DNA of 9,614 nt, from positions 1 to 9,614 of the forward strand of contig JAUWPK010000106.1 of assembly GCA_030611625.1 (NCBI GenBank), given 5' to 3'. The translations under genes were made by a program, and so were the position numbers. This stretch comes from Promethearchaeum sp. Its GTDB lineage: Archaea; Asgardarchaeota; Lokiarchaeia; Sigyniarchaeales; Promethearchaeaceae. The notes beneath the pieces are model-generated. The model saw nothing but the letters and a program-made list of their open reading frames with translations. It was not told where the DNA came from and ran no database searches. This document shows, in pieces, positions 5,263 to 9,614 of the stretch (positions are counted from its first letter, which is position 1; the number at the start of each line of letters is the position of its first letter).

Positions 5263-6891
5263 ATGAAACAACTAAATTCTATAAAGAACAAAGCCGTTAA
5301 AAAAAGATCGTTGATTCTTCTATTCTTAATCGGTATTTTCACGGTTGGAACGTCATTAGTTCAATTTCAGCCGGACGGGGTTCTTCCTCTTCTATCGGAG
5401 AATAATCCTAAAACCACCAGTATACAGTCCTCAATCTCTGGAAATATCCAATATACAACTGTAGATCCAATTAGTATTAATGAAGCGAGTGATTGGACCG
5501 ATTTAACATTTATTACAGGCAATGGAACAGAATTTGATCCATATATAATTGAAAACATCGAAATTATCGGCCAAGATAATATGTTTGAGGATAGTATAAC
5601 ATCTAAAGGGATTTCTATTGGATATAATGCATGGTTTCGCATTCAGAACTGTAAAATTTCAGGTTTTCATGCTGCAATTTACTGTATTACTATCGCAGCA
5701 GATTGCCAACATAATATTACTGATAATGAAATAGATCAATGCGGAATCGGGATCTACACAATCGGACCATACTATCGGATTGCCAGAAATCAGATATCAG
5801 AATGTCATGCAAAACCTGAACATCGGCCATTTCTTTTAGATTATGGAGAACCAGATAATATTCCAATACATGGAGGCGCAGGAATTTATACATCTTTTAC
5901 AAGTGGTTTACAATGGGTTGAAGAAAATACAGTGAGTAAATGTGATGTAGGAATTGCTTTGGGGCATTTAACTGTTGTGCGGAACAATCACCTGGAAGAT
6001 TGTGGCTTTATATTTGATCGTAGTCACTTATTGTCAATGGAAGTGCAGGGGAATACCGTAAATGATTTACCTCTTGGTTTTTTCACGCCTAATACTTATT
6101 CAACTGAGGAACACGAATTTTTAATATTGGATGGAAACGATCAACAATATGGACAAATAATTGTTGCTATGTGTGAAAATGTAATTCTAAAAAACTTGCT
6201 TATTCGTAATAGTTCGTTAGGCATCTCATTAATGCTTAACTACAACTTAACTTTATCGAATGTGACTGTTGAAAATTGCATTTTGGGAATGTATTTATGG
6301 GATACCGGACCTTTTGTACCAGATGAAGGAGAGACGGAATTTATTGAAACAAATGAGTTAAATTTTAGGGATTGTGAAATCGGTGTTCAGATAAATGTGA
6401 GGAGATCTGAATCGAACAAGTTGATATATAATGTTTCCCTAGCATTCCAATCATTTTCTGGAAATAAATACGATTTATATTTAGGTCCAGATGCAATAAT
6501 TGGAATTTCAATCACTGTTCCTAAAAGCACCTCTCTGTTTTTTGATTTTTATATTCCGTTTCGTTTGTCCGTGCTTTATGAAGGTAAACCATACGAACAA
6601 GTCGAAAATGTAACCTCTCATATCATTGATCCTTATCAAAATTATCCCTATGATGCAATCGAGGTAAATTTGAATGATTTAGGAACGTATGAATTCCTAG
6701 GAGAATTATTACTTATAGAAGATTCAGAAGTAATTGATTATATCTCTTACCATAATTTTACCATAATTGCGAAGCAATTCGAAAGGATTAAACTTCCTGG
6801 ATTCGATAGTTGGATTATTATTGGGGTTTCATGCTTCTCAGTGGGAATAGTTTTAATTTTCACCCCAATTTCTCGCAAACGCGAGAGTTAA
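5263..6891 (+). CDS. membrane-anchored parallel beta-helix (NosD-like) surface protein
   Basis: The protein has 542 residues from ATG 5263. A Lys-rich start and hydrophobic segment (about 17-35, LILLFLIGIFTVGTSLVQF) form a signal peptide or anchor. The segment GNGTEFDPYIIENIEI (86-101) is the standard entry of right-handed beta-helix proteins in archaeal surface families. It is followed by repeated turns such as WFRIQNCKISGF, HNITDNEIDQCGIGIY and LTLSNVTVENCILGMYLW to about residue 370. A beta-rich, non-helical domain follows, then a C-terminal TM helix (about 517-534) and the basic tail SRKRES. The protein would be exported and held on the outer face of the membrane. Beta-helix folds of the PbH1/NosD type bind or cut polysaccharides, or act as structural surface proteins; no catalytic residues can be picked out here. 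N-x-S/T sites are frequent. The gene stands alone, convergent with the phosphate permease gene. A TTG at 5206 would add 19 residues but is less likely. Confidence 0.8.
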   Translation: MKQLNSIKNKAVKKRSLILLFLIGIFTVGTSLVQFQPDGVLPLLSENNPKTTSIQSSISGNIQYTTVDPISINEASDWTDLTFITGNGTEFDPYIIENIEIIGQDNMFEDSITSKGISIGYNAWFRIQNCKISGFHAAIYCITIAADCQHNITDNEIDQCGIGIYTIGPYYRIARNQISECHAKPEHRPFLLDYGEPDNIPIHGGAGIYTSFTSGLQWVEENTVSKCDVGIALGHLTVVRNNHLEDCGFIFDRSHLLSMEVQGNTVNDLPLGFFTPNTYSTEEHEFLILDGNDQQYGQIIVAMCENVILKNLLIRNSSLGISLMLNYNLTLSNVTVENCILGMYLWDTGPFVPDEGETEFIETNELNFRDCEIGVQINVRRSESNKLIYNVSLAFQSFSGNKYDLYLGPDAIIGISITVPKSTSLFFDFYIPFRLSVLYEGKPYEQVENVTSHIIDPYQNYPYDAIEVNLNDLGTYEFLGELLLIEDSEVIDYISYHNFTIIAKQFERIKLPGFDSWIIIGVSCFSVGIVLIFTPISRKRES

Positions 6892-6907
6892 ATCTTTTTT
6901 TTTTTTT
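6871..6907 (+). terminator. GC stem-loop plus T13 terminator overlapping the stop codon
   Basis: TCTCGC and GCGAGA (6871-6876, 6881-6886) form a perfect 6-bp stem with an AAAC loop, inside the last codons of the surface-protein gene. Eight bases later a T13 run covers 6895-6907. The layout is that of a bacterial intrinsic terminator. In archaea the T-tract alone would usually suffice. Confidence 0.65.
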
Positions 6908-6944
6908 ATGAAAAATTCTTACATTGAAAGATATATAAGAATTG

Positions 6945-6953
6945 AAAAAAAAA
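6945..6953 (-). terminator. oligo-T9 terminator behind the phosphate permease gene
   Basis: The minus strand has T9 three bases past the stop codon at 6957-6959. With the plus-strand terminator at 6871-6907, it closes the two convergent transcripts within about 80 bp. Confidence 0.55.
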
Positions 6954-6956
6954 GAA

Positions 6957-7985
6957 TTAAGAAAAAATAGGTATAAAAACAAGATAACAAATAGCCGACA
7001 AGATTGCAGCAACTGGAAACGTTATAACCCAGCTTACTACCATTTTTCTAAACGTTTTCTTATCTGGTCGCTCTCCCTTAACCCTTCCAGCACCTAAAAC
7101 TGCAAAAATCAAGATATGACTTCCTGAAACAGGTAATCCGAGCATTGTAGCCACGAAAATTACAATGCTTGTTGAAATTTGGATACTAAATGCATCGCTT
7201 GGTCGCATTTCAATTAGATTATTACCCACATTTTTAATTACATTTTTTCCAACGATTACCAAACCAAGAGATAACATTATCCCAGTTAACACTACAAGAG
7301 TAATAATTAATGTCTCATTTGTTTCTGCTATATCTTTTGACTCTATTAACCCGTACATGATTCCAAGCGCATTTGCTGAATCATTTCCACCTCTGCTAAT
7401 TTGAGTCCAACACACAGCGGCAATTAGCACATATACAAACTTCTTTTCAACACCTTCCAGGGTATCCAAACCTAATTTTCTCGAATGCATAAATTTTTTC
7501 GTTCCAAGCTCAAATAAATATGCTCCGAAGTAACCGAAAATTGGCGAAAGCACCCAACCTAAAACTACGCCTCCCATTTTTTCCCAAGCTAGCGCTTCAA
7601 TAAAATTTTGTTGATATCTAATGGCCCAAACAACAGCAATTCCAAAAACAGATCCAACAATGGAATGTGTAGTAGAAATTGGTGCTCCTGTTTTTGATGC
7701 AACTACAAGCCAAATGGTTGTACTGATAAGGATTGCTAGCATCATACTTACGGTATAATCTACTTCATCTCCGAGAAGGCTGCTTCCTACTGTTTTACCA
7801 ACGCGTGCAGAGAGATAAAAAACTCCGACAAATACCAAAATTCCTCCCAGGATAACTGCTACTTTTAGTTTAACGGCTCTAGATCCAACTAAAGTTGCCA
7901 TAGTCTCGTCATTAGCGCCTATCCCAAATGCTAATGCAAGCATCAAGATTAAGAGGATTATTATTATTGTACTTAATGATGACAA
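6957..7985 (-). CDS. PiT-family inorganic phosphate permease
   Basis: This 342-residue multi-pass membrane protein has the inverted-repeat layout of the PiT family (COG0306), which moves phosphate, or in some members sulfate, with a cation. The first half has GANDETMAT (23-31) and APISTTHSIVGS (101-112). The second half repeats them as GGNDSANALG (199-208) and GLPVSGSH (283-290). About ten hydrophobic segments surround a cytoplasmic loop at 161-182. Length is normal for a compact archaeal member. The start is TTG at 7985; the frame is closed just upstream, and a later ATG would remove half of the first helix. The phoU-like gene ends 31 nt upstream on the same strand, so the two form an operon. 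The first signature lacks the Asn of the usual GANDxxN motif while the second keeps it. Phosphate is the likely substrate; other oxyanions cannot be excluded. Confidence 0.92.
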   Translation of the reverse strand: MSSLSTIIIILLILMLALAFGIGANDETMATLVGSRAVKLKVAVILGGILVFVGVFYLSARVGKTVGSSLLGDEVDYTVSMMLAILISTTIWLVVASKTGAPISTTHSIVGSVFGIAVVWAIRYQQNFIEALAWEKMGGVVLGWVLSPIFGYFGAYLFELGTKKFMHSRKLGLDTLEGVEKKFVYVLIAAVCWTQISRGGNDSANALGIMYGLIESKDIAETNETLIITLVVLTGIMLSLGLVIVGKNVIKNVGNNLIEMRPSDAFSIQISTSIVIFVATMLGLPVSGSHILIFAVLGAGRVKGERPDKKTFRKMVVSWVITFPVAAILSAICYLVFIPIFS

Positions 7986-8016
7986 ATTAACTCATTCTCC
8001 ATTTTTTTATCCAAAT

Positions 8017-8664
8017 TTATAATGCGTATTTGCACAGCATTCCGTTTATTTCATCAGCGAATTCTTCTGATTTATCTGAGACTTTACTAATTGCTTTAAT
8101 TAAATTTTGGAAATAATTGAACTCTAAAGGTTCTAACTTTAATTCAAATATTTTGGTCAAGAGAACCCAATGAATTTCTCGAACTTCTCTTCTGAAATCT
8201 GTTATGGTTTTGATATATTGTGGACCTTCCGAGAAATCAACCAGGATTACTTTTATTAATTTCATTAAGTCGATTCCGATTTTGCCAATATTTTCTGCCA
8301 TTTTTCCAAGACCGTCAATTAATTCTGCAGGAGGCGTTGGATTAAATTGCAAAAGTTTTCTAACTACGATTTCGGTTTCATCGACTATTTTATCCATTCT
8401 TTCAATAATTTTCAAGCGATCTGTCCTAGTAAAAACCATTGTTTCTTTAGAGAATATTCTTTCAATAATAATCTCGCGTGAGCGGTCTTGCTTCTTTTCA
8501 ATAGATATTGTTTCATGAGCTTTTAATCTTGCTTCTTCGACATTATTTTGGCAGTATGCATTCACAGCCATCGTCATTGTTTGAAATGCTTGATTTAGGA
8601 GATCTGCATTTTCATAAAATAAATCTCTTAGAGAATTTCCTTTTTCTTTTTTCAAATAAAACAC
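8017..8664 (-). CDS. PhoU-like DUF47 phosphate transport regulator
   Basis: This is a 215-residue, almost entirely helical, soluble protein. It fits the DUF47/PhoU-like family that accompanies PiT permeases. EKKQDRSREIIIERIFSKE (56-74) followed by RTDRLKIIERMDKIVDETE (80-98) matches the family's ExxxD...R...D helix pattern, which in relatives coordinates metal clusters. Such proteins are thought to modulate the paired transporter at the inner face of the membrane. The gene is first in a two-gene operon with the permease. The start is GTG at 8664, only about 2 nt from AAGGT. TTG at 8655 would sit at a better distance and removes three residues. A TATA-like box at 8691-8703 predicts a start of transcription near 8671, giving a very short leader. 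The divergent CBS-pair gene starts 131 bp away. Confidence 0.85.
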   Translation of the reverse strand: MFYLKKEKGNSLRDLFYENADLLNQAFQTMTMAVNAYCQNNVEEARLKAHETISIEKKQDRSREIIIERIFSKETMVFTRTDRLKIIERMDKIVDETEIVVRKLLQFNPTPPAELIDGLGKMAENIGKIGIDLMKLIKVILVDFSEGPQYIKTITDFRREVREIHWVLLTKIFELKLEPLEFNYFQNLIKAISKVSDKSEEFADEINGMLCKYAL

Positions 8665-8690
8665 AACCTTAAAAATTCGATAATAAAATA

Positions 8691-8703
8691 AATTATATTT
8701 TTT
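8691..8703 (-). promoter_or_regulatory. TATA-like box for the phoU-like/pit operon
   Basis: The minus strand reads AAAAAATATAATT. Its centre is about 33 bp before the GTG at 8664, so transcription would start near 8671 and the leader would be only a few bases. Confidence 0.45.
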
Positions 8704-8721
8704 AGGATAAATAAGTTCAGA

Positions 8722-8739
8722 TTTCTTAAATTTCTTAAA
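8722..8739. repeat. tandem 9-bp direct repeat in the divergent promoter region
   Basis: TTTCTTAAA occurs twice with no spacer, at 8722-8730 and 8731-8739. It lies between the TATA-like boxes of the phoU-like/pit operon and the CBS gene. It is a candidate site for a regulator of both, or a chance repeat in AT-rich DNA. Confidence 0.4.
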
Positions 8740-8750
8740 TAGATGAAAAC

Positions 8751-8760
8751 TTAATAAAAA
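8751..8760 (+). promoter_or_regulatory. TATA-like box for the CBS-pair gene
   Basis: TTAATAAAAA has its centre about 40 bp before ATG 8796, which would place the transcript start near 8782 and leave a leader of about 14 nt. GAGG at 8778-8782, about 14 nt from the ATG, would then be only partly included, so translation would not rely on a strong Shine-Dalgarno site. Confidence 0.35.
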
Positions 8761-8795
8761 TTGATGAAGAAATTTTTAGAGGATTTGATGTTTCT

Positions 8796-9197
8796 ATGAA
8801 TTTGAAAGAAGTTACTGCCAAAGACATAATGAGTACAGATGTTACTGTTATAAAAAGAATGGAGAAAGTCACTTCCGCTGAAATGATGATGATAAAAAGA
8901 AATATCGGCGGTTTACCTGTTGTATCAGATTCAGATAAATTAATTGGGATTATAACACAGAGAGATATTCAGCTAAGTCGCTCAATTATCGGTACAGAGG
9001 CATTTCATGTAGATGATCTCTATTCCAAGAATCCTGTAAAAGCAACTGTTGATGAAGATTTTCCCAGTTTAATTAAAAAAATGAATGATAATAATATCGA
9101 ACGTATACCTATTGTTAATGGAAATGACCATGTTGTGGGCATTGTAGTAACTAAAGATATAATTAAAGCTTTAGGCGCATTTTTTAAAAAATCCTAA
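8796..9197 (+). CDS. stand-alone CBS-domain pair protein
   Basis: The 133-residue protein consists of two CBS motifs and nothing else. The first spans about residues 9-62 (KDIMSTDVTVIKRMEKV, then GGLPVVSDSDKLIGIITQRD). The second spans about 72-128 (DLYSKNPVKATVDEDFP, then IERIPIVNGNDHVVGIVVTK). The two fold into a Bateman module that in the family binds adenosine nucleotides or S-adenosylmethionine and signals energy state to a partner. The G-I-[IV]-T-x-[RK]-D pattern that contacts ribose and phosphate is present in both motifs. The partner is not known. The divergent position beside the phosphate operon suggests a link to transport (inference). The stop codon lies inside a 14-bp overlap with the convergent gene on the other strand. 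Confidence 0.9.
   Translation: MNLKEVTAKDIMSTDVTVIKRMEKVTSAEMMMIKRNIGGLPVVSDSDKLIGIITQRDIQLSRSIIGTEAFHVDDLYSKNPVKATVDEDFPSLIKKMNDNNIERIPIVNGNDHVVGIVVTKDIIKALGAFFKKS
9179..9192. terminator. T6A6 palindrome at the convergent gene overlap
   Basis: ATTTTTTAAAAAAT is a perfect 14-bp palindrome that gives a T6 run on each strand. It sits where the CBS gene (plus) and the hypothetical gene (minus) end within each other, so it could stop transcription from both sides. A T6 run is short for a strong terminator. Confidence 0.35.
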
Positions 9198-9438
9198 GCA
9201 TTTCGGAAATTTCCCACATATTGCTCATAGCAGAAATTAATCTCTTTTTAGATACTAAATGACTTAAACCGATTTTCCTTTTTTCATCTAAGATCTTTTT
9301 TAGAAATTTCGCTTCTATTTTGAATGGAGAATCCCAATTTTCAATAATACTTAGAAAATCTTTATAGGATGCTTCAACTTGCGAAAGGGTTCGTCCTTGA
9401 AGGGTTTTTATTATCCATTTTTCTCTTTTTATTATCAT
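9184..9438 (-). CDS. hypothetical protein, 84 residues, basic and helical
   Basis: From ATG 9438 the protein starts MIIKREKWIIKTLQGRTLSQ and ends MSNMWEISEMLRIF. It is Lys-rich and mostly helical, with no TM segment, signal peptide or cysteine. I do not recognise a family. GTG at 9447 would add three residues; TTG at 9492 would overlap the upstream frame. GTGAAAAAAATG around the start has the same layout as the SCP2-like gene start. The last 14 bases overlap the CBS gene on the other strand. The partial gene upstream on the same strand ends 43 nt before this ATG, so the two are probably one operon. Confidence 0.6.
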   Translation of the reverse strand: MIIKREKWIIKTLQGRTLSQVEASYKDFLSIIENWDSPFKIEAKFLKKILDEKRKIGLSHLVSKKRLISAMSNMWEISEMLRIF

Positions 9439-9481
9439 TTTTTTCACTTTTTCTTTTATTTGAATTTTAAAAAAATTAAAA

Positions 9482-9614
9482 TCAACAATCAATACTCCAT
9501 TGTTCGTGTGTAAATTCGATTGGGCTATATCCGTAATTTTTTAGATGTTTCTTAATCATTTCATAAATATCCTTACTTAAAAAAGGACAAATAAGAATGC
9601 TCAAATCCCTATGC
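9482..9614 (-). CDS. C-terminal part of an unrecognised protein, cut by the right edge
   Basis: The minus strand is open from the edge to TGA at 9482-9484. It gives 43 residues that start HRDLSILICPFLSKDIYEM and end SPIEFTHEQWSIDC. The composition is that of a real folded protein: a strand-like ILICPF, an amphipathic Lys-rich helix and an aromatic end. The two other frames on this strand close within a few codons of the edge. No family can be named from so short a piece. Confidence 0.5.
   Translation of the reverse strand, partial: HRDLSILICPFLSKDIYEMIKKHLKNYGYSPIEFTHEQWSIDC

Noticed and set aside
5367..5642. Minus-strand open frame inside the beta-helix surface protein gene
   Set aside because: Antisense to a gene with export and anchor segments; no protein-like features of its own.
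7165..7404. Plus-strand open frame opposite the phosphate permease
   Set aside because: Antisense to a clear PiT gene and without its own promoter or ribosome binding site.
8204..8518. Plus-strand open frame opposite the phoU-like gene
   Set aside because: Ile/Ser-rich antisense shadow of a helical protein gene.

Overview
The window is AT-rich archaeal DNA, most likely from an Asgard archaeon of the Lokiarchaeia (Promethearchaeota) type. The case rests on four things. There is a complete Rab/Ras-family small GTPase fused to an N-terminal longin-like domain. There is a beta-helix surface protein in the style common in these genomes. There is an archaeal NSUN6-type PUA-RNA methyltransferase. 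Genes are preceded by TATA-like boxes and followed by oligo-T tracts, with weak Shine-Dalgarno sites and several GTG/TTG starts. The lineage assignment is inference; no rRNA or other marker gene is present.

Layout. (1) Positions 1-5194 hold a leftward (minus-strand) block. Read in transcription order from the right, it contains: a start-less coding-like fragment (5021-5194); a ribbon-helix-helix/UPF0175 antitoxin-like protein; an NSUN6-like m5C RNA methyltransferase 4 nt downstream; a possible 32-residue ORF; a two-TM protein with a zinc-binding domain at each end; the longin-GTPase fusion; an SCP2-like protein; a damaged surface-protein remnant split by an in-frame TAA; and a possible partial gene running off the left edge. 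(2) Positions 5263-6891 on the plus strand encode a membrane-anchored parallel beta-helix surface protein, ending in a hairpin plus T13 terminator. (3) Positions 6957-8664 on the minus strand form a phosphate uptake operon, a PhoU-like DUF47 protein followed by a PiT permease. (4) A divergent plus-strand CBS-pair protein (8796-9197) shares a 131-bp intergenic region with that operon. (5) At the right edge, two minus-strand genes of unknown function converge on the CBS gene and overlap its end by 14 bp.

How the parts may work together. DUF47 and PiT are a known pairing for phosphate (or other oxyanion) uptake, and the divergent CBS protein could be an adenylate-sensing partner. The GTPase, the zinc-finger membrane protein and the SCP2-like protein are neighbours on one strand and could share a membrane-related role, but terminator-like T-tracts between them argue against one fixed operon. 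The most interesting item is the longin-Rab fusion, which joins in one polypeptide two modules that are usually separate proteins in eukaryotic membrane trafficking. I saw no tRNA, rRNA, CRISPR array, insertion sequence or replication origin.
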